Shown here piece by piece: positions 49,408 through 56,748 of a DNA stretch of 64,000 bases; position 1 is the stretch's first letter, and the number at the start of each line of letters is the position of its first letter. The position numbers and the translations under genes were made by a program. The notes beneath the pieces are model-generated. The model was not told the origin of the DNA, did not search any database, and saw only the letters and a list, made by a program, of their open reading frames with translations. Source of the stretch: Botryobacter ruber (GTDB lineage Bacteria > Bacteroidota > Bacteroidia > Cytophagales > Hymenobacteraceae); NCBI RefSeq assembly GCF_003347595.2, contig NZ_QCZK02000061.1:62001-126000 (forward strand), given 5' to 3'.

Positions 49408-50553
49408 TCAAAACCAGTCCACCACCCGGATAACTTTAGCAGGGGGCGGGTTACCGTCGATGCAGCGTTTATAAGCATCGGCAATCCGTTGGTATTTTTC
49501 GGAAGTGAGGTGCAGTTCATCAAACCAGTCGTCGAAGGAAGGGGCTACGCCGCGACAGTCGATGTGGTACACATTCGGGAACCGCTGTGCCAGCTCGTGA
49601 AACATGTAGTTGAGCTCAAAGATTAGGGCTTTGATGATATTGTCTGAGGTTATCGGGTCTGTTACGCCGCGGATCATCAGGGGGCGCTTGAGCCAGTTGC
49701 CGGAGCCCAGCATCCGGTTCAGCAGCGGCTGCAGCTGGTACCATTTTCGCCAGCGGTAGTTGTAGGTAGGCAGCGCATAGTCGTAGCCCTGGGTAATGAT
49801 GCGCATGTGGTCGAACTTGCCCGACTCCTGCAGGTTCCGGAAGAGCATATAGTATTGGGCTTTTATCGTCCAGATAAACGAATAAAAGACAGGGCTCACA
49901 CTACGGTACCCGTCCAGGATGGCAGCTTTGGTACGCTCATCTGCCCCGATGCAGAACATCTTTTCCAGCTGCTCCGGATCTCTCAACTTACTGTCGCAGT
50001 TGGGGTTTACCATAATGGCCAGGCGGTTGTAGCCCACAAAGTCGTTGCCGCCACCGCTTATCAGGAACACATCCGGCACATGAATCGAAAGCTCTTCGAT
50101 GTATTTTTCCTCGTACAGAATGTTGGTAAACCAGTCGCCGCCGTAGGCAATGCTGTAGATGGCATAATCCGGGCGGTCGTTGAGCCAATCGATGATATCC
50201 TGTACAAAAAACGGAAACTGAAACCAGGAATCGCCTTCCGCTACTATCACTTTGTTCCTGCTGTTCCCCGGGTCGCGGAATCCGTTGCGGATGGTTTTAT
50301 AGTACCGCTTTTGCCTGAAGCGGGTACTCCACCTGTTCATCAGCCCCAGCATACCACGGGTAGCATCCGACTGCAGCTTAAGCGTGCTTTCATTGATATC
50401 GAAAATCCGGATAAGCAGCTGGCGGAGGTCTGCAAAGGTCAGGTTGGTTTCTTTCCTGACCAGCTCCTCGAACGCCGCATCCGTAAACTCCAGCGGATGC
50501 TTTACAATGCAGTCGATAAGAAACTGTTTGCGGTTTGGATTTTCTTCATTCAT
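49408..50553 (-). CDS. SGNH-fold hydrolase without signal peptide
   Basis: A 381-residue protein. Residues about 1 to 100 are a helical N-terminal region of unknown type (FTDAAFEELVRKETNLTFAD). An SGNH hydrolase domain follows: block I VIVAEGDSWFQFPFF near residue 105, with the nucleophile serine in GDSW; block III LISGGGNDFVGYN near residue 165; and block V DWFDELHLTSEKYQRIADAY near the C-terminus, with the catalytic Asp and His. The substrate is unknown: lipids, acetyl groups and peptidoglycan are possible. There is no signal peptide or membrane helix. It starts 24 bp after the amidase gene on the same strand, which suggests a two-gene unit. Confidence 0.82.
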   Translation of the reverse strand: MNEENPNRKQFLIDCIVKHPLEFTDAAFEELVRKETNLTFADLRQLLIRIFDINESTLKLQSDATRGMLGLMNRWSTRFRQKRYYKTIRNGFRDPGNSRNKVIVAEGDSWFQFPFFVQDIIDWLNDRPDYAIYSIAYGGDWFTNILYEEKYIEELSIHVPDVFLISGGGNDFVGYNRLAIMVNPNCDSKLRDPEQLEKMFCIGADERTKAAILDGYRSVSPVFYSFIWTIKAQYYMLFRNLQESGKFDHMRIITQGYDYALPTYNYRWRKWYQLQPLLNRMLGSGNWLKRPLMIRGVTDPITSDNIIKALIFELNYMFHELAQRFPNVYHIDCRGVAPSFDDWFDELHLTSEKYQRIADAYKRCIDGNPPPAKVIRVVDWF

Positions 50554-50577
50554 GTAAGCCTATACGTGTTGATGGCA

Positions 50578-51396
50578 TTATTTCACCAGGTACCTGGTAA
50601 ACACCCAGCCCTCCAGGTCCATCAGTCCGTGCACCACATCCAGCACCTCTACAAAACTCCAGTTGCCTTCGCGCTGCAGCACCAGCACATGGGTACCGGC
50701 AGGGAGCGGGTTGGTGATCTGCGAAAAACTGGTACCGGGGCCGGACCGGATGTTAAGCTCGGTAGAAGTACGGTATTCATCCAGCGCCTGGTCCTCCCGT
50801 CCCAGCGCACGGGCCCGGAAACTCTTCATCGGGAAAGCCGGTCCGGGATCGGATTTGCGGATAGGCGCTATATCGTCGTGGCCCACTACATCCTGTAGGT
50901 TATAGGTTTTCACCAGCAGCGCTGCAATCTCCAGGCTCACCTCCAGTTGCAGCTCTGTGTATTCCTGCCAGGCACTCGCCCGGGTTTCGTTTTTGTGCGT
51001 GTCCAGCAGCACTTCCGTATCAGGCACCAGCCTTTTATCAACCGGGCAAATGTACTGGCTTCCTTTGCGGGAGAGCCTGCCGGCATTCACCAGTTCAATT
51101 CCAATGGCATACTTATTTAAGCCCGACAAGCCGTTCCAGTAACTAACGCCGGCGTGCCAGCAAATTACATTGAAGGGGGCGAACTGGTAAACGGCACCGT
51201 CCTGGCCGATGAGCAGATGCGCCGAAGCCCTGGCGGCAGGATTCATAAACCAGCTTAAGGTAGATTGCGTGGTCGTGACGGCAGTGTAGTGCATGACCAG
51301 GTACTGCGGCACATATTTGCCACTTTTATTGGGTGTTGGGTGATAACTTACCTGCGTGTCATCTTTCCCATACAGGAGGTGGTTCTTTATTTTCAT
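50578..51396 (-). CDS. Amidase_2 peptidoglycan amidase with SH3 domain, no signal peptide
   Basis: A 272-residue N-acetylmuramoyl-L-alanine amidase. The Amidase_2 domain carries YLVMHYTAVTTTQSTLSWFM (first zinc His), SAHLLIGQDGAVYQFAPFNV, ICWHAGVSYWNG, and VVGHDDIAPIRKSDPGPAFP (the GHxDIAPxRKxDPG motif, with a second zinc ligand). The C-terminal 60 residues form a bacterial SH3 domain (TELNIRSGPGTSFSQITNPL, then WSFVEV). No signal peptide is present, although the substrate is in the periplasm, so it may leave by lysis, a phage-like tail or a dedicated secretion route. It is the first gene of the pair with the SGNH hydrolase. Confidence 0.9.
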   Translation of the reverse strand: MKIKNHLLYGKDDTQVSYHPTPNKSGKYVPQYLVMHYTAVTTTQSTLSWFMNPAARASAHLLIGQDGAVYQFAPFNVICWHAGVSYWNGLSGLNKYAIGIELVNAGRLSRKGSQYICPVDKRLVPDTEVLLDTHKNETRASAWQEYTELQLEVSLEIAALLVKTYNLQDVVGHDDIAPIRKSDPGPAFPMKSFRARALGREDQALDEYRTSTELNIRSGPGTSFSQITNPLPAGTHVLVLQREGNWSFVEVLDVVHGLMDLEGWVFTRYLVK

Positions 51397-51799
51397 AGTT
51401 TTTGCTTAAACAGGTGGCGGTAACCCAAAAGCAGCCAAGGGGCAGACCAGGTGCTGCACCAAAACCAGGATACGTGTTATGCAACAGCAACACGAGCCTA
51501 TAAAACAATTAACCTGCACCAACAGCTCTTGTACGATAAATATAAGTTTCACCTCTCTCTTATACAATACTGATTTTTAAGTATTTAATATCCCCAACTC
51601 CTCATTCGGTTTGCTGCAACACGTTGCTTGCCGGTGTGGTCGTCAGAGTTAAAGACTTTATGAAACAAACCGGACAGTGCAGGATAGAACCTTATGCTTC
51701 TTTCGCTACCTTTAAAACACAATTGATGTTACCTCAAAACTGAATAACGGAAAACAAGTGCTACATTTATCTTTATCAAAGAAGTGGAGCAGGTAGTAT
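51397..51799. other. Divergent intergenic region before the pectin locus
   Basis: A 403-bp gap without a gene or repeat. It holds promoters for the amidase pair and for the GH28 gene. A near-consensus box TATCTTTA lies at 51768, 32 bp before the GH28 start, but no -33 TTTG fits it. Confidence 0.5.
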
Positions 51800-53119
51800 A
51801 TGATACAAACATTAGTTCCTTTTTATCAAAAACGCCTGGTGCTGGTGCTGATGGCATTCCTGCTGCTCTCCCAGTTGGCAGTGGCGGCCGGTAGCGGCCA
51901 GCAATCGAAGCGCTACCCCGTAACTGCCTACGGCGCCAAAGGCGACGGGCAAACCCTGAACACCAAAGCCATTCAGAAAGCAATTGACAAATGCGCGGCC
52001 AAAGGCGGCGGCGTAGTCGTTATTCCGAAGGGTACCTTTGTAAGCGGTTCTGTTTTCCTGAAAAAAAACGTAAGCCTGGAAATTAAAAAAGATGGCATCC
52101 TGAAAGGTTCTGTAAACCAGGAAGATTACCCGCAGGTGCAAACCCGCTGGGAAGGAACAGAACGCATGTTTACGGCTGCCCTTTTAAATGCAGAGAACCT
52201 GGACGGCATCAGCCTGACAGGCCCCGGCACCATCGACGGCTCCGGCGAAGTCTGGACAGCACGTGCCCGCCAGCACCGCGAACAACAGCAACAGCAAAAT
52301 ACAACGCCCACGCCCGGTCAGCGCCTGGGGCGGCCCCGGCTTATCAGCATCCAGAAATGCAGCAACATCCGCATACAAAACCTGAAGCTGCTGAACCAGG
52401 CGGTGTGGGGGCTGCATATCCTGTACAGCGAGAATGTAGACGTGGAGAACCTGCTCATCCGGGCAGAACACAACATCCCCAGCTCCAACGGCATCGATAT
52501 AGACTCAAGCAAAAAAGTGCGCGTTTCCGGCTGCGACATCGACGTGAACGACGACTGCATCTCCATTAAATCAGGCAAGGACGAGGACGGGCTGCGGGTG
52601 AACAGGCCCAGCGAAGACATTATCATCGAAAGCTGCCGCTTCGGCTACGGCCATGGCGGCGTGGCGATGGGCAGCGAAACATCCGGCGGCATCCGGAATG
52701 TAGAGGTGCGTAACTGCGTAGCCGAAGCCGATAACTGGGCGCCCATCCGGTTTAAATCGCAGCCCAGCCGGGGCGGGGTGGTAGAGAACATCACCTTCCG
52801 CAACATCAAAGTAAACGACACCCGCAAAGCCGTGGAGTTTAACATGGCCTGGCACATGGTGCCGCCCATCAAGCCACCAGCCAAAGTACTGCCTGTTGTG
52901 CGCAATGTGCAGCTGATTGGCATTACCGGCACCGCCTCCCGCGTAGGCGACATCCGCGGCCTCCCCGACAGCCCCATCCAGGGCGTCACTTTCCGCGACT
53001 GCCATATTGTGGCGGAGAAGGGGCTGCTGGTGGAGCATGTAACCAACCTCGATACGTCCGGGCTAAAGCTGGAGGTAAAACAAGGACCGGAAATCATACA
53101 CCCTAACACAGCAAAATAA
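51800..53119 (+). CDS. GH28 polygalacturonase/rhamnogalacturonan hydrolase
   Basis: A 439-residue exported pectinase. The signal peptide (RLVLVLMAFLLLSQLAVAAG) ends near residue 33. The parallel beta-helix begins RYPVTAYGAKGDGQTLNTKA, the usual GH28 opening. SNGIDIDSSKKVRVSGCDID and VNDDCISIKSGKDED (residues about 238 to 260) carry two of the catalytic aspartates. GYGHGGVAMGSETSGG and PIRFKSQ supply the conserved His and Arg/Lys region. It should cleave galacturonan or the rhamnogalacturonan backbone in the periplasm or outside. It leads the RG-I locus; GH105 follows 27 bp later. Confidence 0.93.
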   Translation: MIQTLVPFYQKRLVLVLMAFLLLSQLAVAAGSGQQSKRYPVTAYGAKGDGQTLNTKAIQKAIDKCAAKGGGVVVIPKGTFVSGSVFLKKNVSLEIKKDGILKGSVNQEDYPQVQTRWEGTERMFTAALLNAENLDGISLTGPGTIDGSGEVWTARARQHREQQQQQNTTPTPGQRLGRPRLISIQKCSNIRIQNLKLLNQAVWGLHILYSENVDVENLLIRAEHNIPSSNGIDIDSSKKVRVSGCDIDVNDDCISIKSGKDEDGLRVNRPSEDIIIESCRFGYGHGGVAMGSETSGGIRNVEVRNCVAEADNWAPIRFKSQPSRGGVVENITFRNIKVNDTRKAVEFNMAWHMVPPIKPPAKVLPVVRNVQLIGITGTASRVGDIRGLPDSPIQGVTFRDCHIVAEKGLLVEHVTNLDTSGLKLEVKQGPEIIHPNTAK

Positions 53120-53146
53120 CGGAAACAATAAAATTCAAATAGAAAA

Positions 53147-54562
53147 ATGAGACTATCAGGAAATAACATTACGCCTGCAGGCTACCCGCACCTGAAGCAT
53201 AACCTGAAAACGGCGGTTCTGGCGCTGGCGCTATCTGCTGCAGCAGCCACCACAGCCGCTGCACAAACCAATCCGCCCAAAGCCACCGATTCCACCACGC
53301 CACTGCACCTGCTGCAGCCCGACTACCCGACCCCCTATGGTAAAACCACGGTAGAGGACATTACCAAAGTGCTGAACCGGGTACACAGTTACCTCGATGC
53401 TACCACCCCGATGAAGCTGGTCGACAAAGACACCGGAGCGGAGGTGAAGAATTATAAGAAGCCGGGCAATAACGCCATCTTCCAGAAAGGGGATTACCGC
53501 CTCATCAGCTACGAGTGGGGCGTAACCTATGCCGGCATGCTCCTCGCTGCCGAAGCCACCGGCGACAAGCGTTATTCCGATTACACTGCCAACCGCCTGA
53601 AGTTTATCAACGACCTGGTGCCGTATTACAAAGAGCAGCACAAAAAAGACCCGAAAGCCAGTAACCCTGTGCACTCGGTGCTGGAGCCACGCGCCCTCGA
53701 CGATGCAGGCGCCATGGCTGCTGCCATGATAAAGGCCACACGAGCCAACATCACGCCCGACATGCGGCCTATCATCCAGAACTACGTGGACTATATCAGC
53801 CAGAAAGAGTTCCGTTTAGCGGATGGCACCCTGGCCCGTAACCGTCCGCTGCCCAACACCATCTGGCTCGACGACCTGTTCATGAGCGTGCCAGCCCTGG
53901 CGCAAATGGGCAAAATGACCGGCGAGCGGAAGTACTACGACGATGCCGTGAAGCAGGTGGTGCAGTTCTCGGAGCGTATGTTCAACAAGGAAAAAGGCCT
54001 CTTTATGCACGGTTGGGTACAGGACATGAACCCGCATCCGCAGTTCCACTGGGCCCGCGCCAACGGCTGGGCCGTGATGACGATGGTAGAACTGCTCGAC
54101 GTACTGCCGCAGGACCACCCCGGCTATAATAAAGTACTCGACCAGCTGCGCGCCCACATCCAGGGACTGGCAAAATACCAGTCAGGCCCCGGTTTCTGGC
54201 ACCAGCTCATCGACCGCAACGATACGTACCTCGAAACATCCGCAACCGCCATCTACACCTACGCCATAGCCCGCGCCATCAACCGCGGCTGGATAGACAA
54301 GCAGGCCTACGGCCCGATGGTGCTCCTAGCCTGGAACGCTGTTTCTACCAAAGTAAACGATAAAGGCCAGGTAGAAGGAACCTGCGTTGGCACCGGTATG
54401 GGCTTCGACCCGGCGTTTTACTACTACCGTCCTGTGAACGTGTATGCCGCCCACAGCTATGGTCCGGTGTTATTGGCAGGCGCCGAAATGATTAATCTTC
54501 TGAAAGCCAACAAACACGAAATAAACGACAGCTCTGTGCAGTTTCCGGCAGCCCGGAAATAA
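53147..54562 (+). CDS. GH105 unsaturated rhamnogalacturonyl hydrolase
   Basis: A 471-residue protein of the YteR/RhiN type that removes the unsaturated uronic acid left at the ends of oligosaccharides by RG lyases. Family landmarks are GVTYAGMLLAAEATGDKRYS, LPNTIWLDDLFMSVPALAQM (catalytic Asp region), WVQDMNPHPQFHWARANGWA and YLETSATAIYTYAIARAIN. The N-terminal 38 residues include a signal peptide (TAVLALALSAAAATTAAAQT). Its hydrophobic end SAAAATTAAAQT is encoded by a copy of the dispersed repeat. It lies 27 bp after GH28 and shares its transcript. Confidence 0.92.
   Translation: MRLSGNNITPAGYPHLKHNLKTAVLALALSAAAATTAAAQTNPPKATDSTTPLHLLQPDYPTPYGKTTVEDITKVLNRVHSYLDATTPMKLVDKDTGAEVKNYKKPGNNAIFQKGDYRLISYEWGVTYAGMLLAAEATGDKRYSDYTANRLKFINDLVPYYKEQHKKDPKASNPVHSVLEPRALDDAGAMAAAMIKATRANITPDMRPIIQNYVDYISQKEFRLADGTLARNRPLPNTIWLDDLFMSVPALAQMGKMTGERKYYDDAVKQVVQFSERMFNKEKGLFMHGWVQDMNPHPQFHWARANGWAVMTMVELLDVLPQDHPGYNKVLDQLRAHIQGLAKYQSGPGFWHQLIDRNDTYLETSATAIYTYAIARAINRGWIDKQAYGPMVLLAWNAVSTKVNDKGQVEGTCVGTGMGFDPAFYYYRPVNVYAAHSYGPVLLAGAEMINLLKANKHEINDSSVQFPAARK
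53234..53267 (+). repeat. Dispersed 35-bp repeat inside the GH105 signal peptide
   Basis: CTGCTGCAGCAGCCACCACA followed by GCCGCTGCACAAA; translated in frame as SAAAATTAAAQ, the signal-peptide c-region. Confidence 0.7.
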
Positions 54563-54568
54563 GTATTT

Positions 54569-54665
54569 GTCTGAATCAGGATTTACAGGATTTTAGGATT
54601 AGCAGGATTTGTTGATTGATAACAATCCATAAATCCTAAAATCCCACGAATCCCAATTCAGACAA
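54569..54665. repeat. AT-rich inverted repeat (TCTGAATCAGGATTT type)
   Basis: Left arm TTGTCTGAATCAGGATTTAC at 54569, right arm ending CCCAATTCAGACAAA at 54665. A further, isolated copy of the right arm lies at 54804-54848. Related to the inner arms of the cassette at 18336. Confidence 0.68.
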
Positions 54666-54707
54666 ATTACAGCATTCATTGCCTAACCAGTGAACCAATG
54701 CAGGCTG

Positions 54708-54785
54708 CTGGTGCGAGCTTGTAGCTCGTACCTTCTTCTACAGGATAATTCTGTTTTGCAAGTACGAGCTACAAGCTCGCACCAG
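54708..54785. repeat. 24-bp-arm inverted repeat (GAGCTTGTAGCTC type), copy 1
   Basis: Arms CTGGTGCGAGCTTGTAGCTC (plus GTAC) at 54708-54731 and the exact reverse complement at 54762-54785. The relative at 63221 has CTAGTGC in place of CTGGTGC on one arm and the matching change on the other. Confidence 0.78.
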
Positions 54786-54886
54786 CGAATAATATAATAA
54801 TTCAAATCCTGTAAATTCTAAAATTCTGCAAATCCTGATTCAGACAATTTCAGACTAAAGACCTCCTATTTCTACAGCAAAAACAA

Positions 54887-56299
54887 ATGTTCAAAAACAG
54901 TTCTTACGTATCTCTTACCCTCCTCTGCCTCTCAGCCCTCACCTTCGGGACGGGCTGCAAAAGTAGCAATACAACACCCGTTGCTGCACAAGAAAACTCC
55001 TCTGCTCCTGCCACCACAGCCTCTGCACAGGCAGCAGAAGGCACTTCCTACAAATTCGATTTCGGTACCGGAAAAGTGGCAGCGGGTTACCAGCAGGTGC
55101 TGCCCACCACCACCTACACCCCCGAACGCGGCTACGGCATCGTGAGCAAATCGGAAGTGCAGGCGGTGAGCCGCAACGGGAAAGATGCCCTGCGCAGCGA
55201 CTTCGTCACGAGCCAGGAGCCTTTTTATTTTGTAGCGGATGTGCCGGAAGGAAACTACAAAGTAACGGTAACGCTGGGCGATGCGCAGGGCACTTCCGTT
55301 ACGACCGTGAAGGCAGAATCGCGCAGGCTGATGCTGGAGGAAGTAAAAACAGCGAATGGCAAAGTGGAGTCGCACACGTTTCTGGTAAACGTGCGCACGC
55401 CCCGCATCAATGAGCAGGAAAGGATCCGCCTGAAGCCACGCGAACATAACTACCTCAACTGGGATAATAAACTCACCCTGGAATTCAACAACGCAAAGCC
55501 CGCTGTGGCAGCTGTCGAAATAACCAAAGCAGAGGATGTGATTACGATGTTCCTGGCCGGCAATTCTACCGTGGTAGACCAGGAGAACGAGCCCTGGGCG
55601 GCCTGGGGACAGATGATTCCGAGGTTCTTTGAAGAAGGCGTAGTCGTAGCCAACTTTGCAGAATCCGGCGAAACACTCAGGGCTTTCGCCGGCGAAAAAC
55701 GGCTCGACAAAGTTCTCAGCCTCATGAAGCCCGGCGACTACCTCTTCATCGAGTTCGCCCACAACGACCAGAAACCCGGCGGCAACCACCTGGACCCCTT
55801 CACCACCTACAAGGAAACGCTGAAACAATACATCAGCAAAGCCCGCGAAAAGGGCGGCAACCCGGTGCTGGTCACCTCCATGCACCGCCGCCGCTTCGAC
55901 GACAACGGTAAAATCATCAACACCCTGTCCGACTACCCCGAAGCAGTGCGCCAGACGGGAAAGGAAGAAAACGTACCCGTAATCGACCTGAACGCCATGA
56001 GCAAGGAGTTCTACGAAGCCATGGGCCCGGAAGAATCGAAAAAAGCCTTTGTACATTACCCGGCAGGCACCTTCCCCGGACAGGCCACGGAGCTGAAAGA
56101 CGACACCCACTTCAGTACTTACGGCGCTTACCAGCTGGCAAAAGCAGTTGTAGAAGGCATCAAAAAGAACAACCTGAAACTAGTCCAGTACCTCCGCGAC
56201 GACGTGAAGCCCTACAACCCAGCCCAACCCGACCCGGTGGCAAACTGGAAATTACCGCTAAGCCCGGATGCAACGGTGGTGAAGCCGGATGGGAATTAG
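54887..56299 (+). CDS. CE12-like rhamnogalacturonan acetylesterase with N-terminal binding domain
   Basis: A 470-residue lipoprotein (SLTLLCLSALTFGTGCKSSN; lipobox GTGC). After a linker (APATTASAQAAEG, encoded by the dispersed repeat), residues about 50 to 210 form a galactose-binding-like domain (SYKFDFGTGKVAAGYQQVLP). The SGNH esterase domain follows: block I TMFLAGNSTVVDQEN near residue 225, block III FIEFAHNDQKPGG near residue 290, and KDDTHFSTYGAYQLAKAVVE near residue 408 with the catalytic Asp and His. This is the layout of RG acetylesterases (RhgT/YesT). It deacetylates RG-I so that the neighbouring lyases can act. Confidence 0.9.
   Translation: MFKNSSYVSLTLLCLSALTFGTGCKSSNTTPVAAQENSSAPATTASAQAAEGTSYKFDFGTGKVAAGYQQVLPTTTYTPERGYGIVSKSEVQAVSRNGKDALRSDFVTSQEPFYFVADVPEGNYKVTVTLGDAQGTSVTTVKAESRRLMLEEVKTANGKVESHTFLVNVRTPRINEQERIRLKPREHNYLNWDNKLTLEFNNAKPAVAAVEITKAEDVITMFLAGNSTVVDQENEPWAAWGQMIPRFFEEGVVVANFAESGETLRAFAGEKRLDKVLSLMKPGDYLFIEFAHNDQKPGGNHLDPFTTYKETLKQYISKAREKGGNPVLVTSMHRRRFDDNGKIINTLSDYPEAVRQTGKEENVPVIDLNAMSKEFYEAMGPEESKKAFVHYPAGTFPGQATELKDDTHFSTYGAYQLAKAVVEGIKKNNLKLVQYLRDDVKPYNPAQPDPVANWKLPLSPDATVVKPDGN
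54998..55031 (+). repeat. Dispersed 35-bp repeat inside the acetylesterase linker
   Basis: CTGCTCCTGCCACCACAGCC followed by TCTGCACAGG; in frame it encodes SAPATTASAQ between the lipobox and the first domain. Confidence 0.72.
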
Positions 56300-56325
56300 T
56301 AATAAAGGAGGTGTTGTTTCTGTAG

Positions 56326-56345
56326 GGGCAGGTCGCGACCTGCCC
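56326..56345. repeat. 20-bp perfect palindrome of the CAGGTC type
   Basis: GGGCAGGTCGCGACCTGCCC lies just after the acetylesterase gene; same family as the palindromes at 4100 and 7572. Confidence 0.7.
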
Positions 56346-56427
56346 AATCGTCTGCGAACAAGCCGTGCAGGCACTACGGTAAAGGGAGGCAAACCATTTA
56401 CCAGCAGAGATAACAGGTGCACGATTC

Positions 56428-56645
56428 GGACAGGTCACGGCCCAATGTCGCTAATGTAAAAATCCTGCCGCAAGTTTAGCGACAGCGTAACTTGTGGTAT
56501 TTCATGAGGCCAGTTTGTAACTGGCGAAAGTATTTTGCAGGTAAGCCAGTTACAAACTGGCACCATATCCAACCACCAGTTACCGCTGCGCTCAAACTGG
56601 CGGTATGAAAAGATTTTAAGTTGACAGCATTGCCCTCCTGTCCCT
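56428..56645. repeat. Inverted-repeat cassette (GGGACAGGTC family), copy 2
   Basis: Diverged arms GGACAGGTCACGGCCCAATG (56428) and AAGTTGACAGCATTGCCCTC (56618) match the arms of the cassette at 13281. The interior is a complete cassette of the other family (56466-56605). Confidence 0.65.
56466..56605. repeat. Inverted-repeat cassette (AGTTTAGCG family), copy 2, nested
   Basis: Left arm TGCCGCAAGTTTAGCGACAG at 56466, right arm ending CTCAAACTGGCGGTA at 56605. The interior has GCCAGTTTGTAACTGGC (56509) and GCCAGTTACAAACTGGC (56545), themselves an inverted pair of palindromes. Confidence 0.68.
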
Positions 56646-56654
56646 ACAACAAAC

Positions 56655-56689
56655 AAGCAGCAGTGGCAATGGTGGCAGGTGCAGCAAAA
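56655..56689 (-). repeat. Dispersed 35-bp repeat, copy 15 (reverse)
   Basis: GCAGTGGCAATGGTGGCAGG followed by TGCAGCAAAA, 60 bp before the first PL11 gene. Confidence 0.75.
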
Positions 56690-56748
56690 CGTTGCAGCGC
56701 TAATTGAAATGATAAAAAGATTTTTGATACGCTTTACGCTATAATAAC

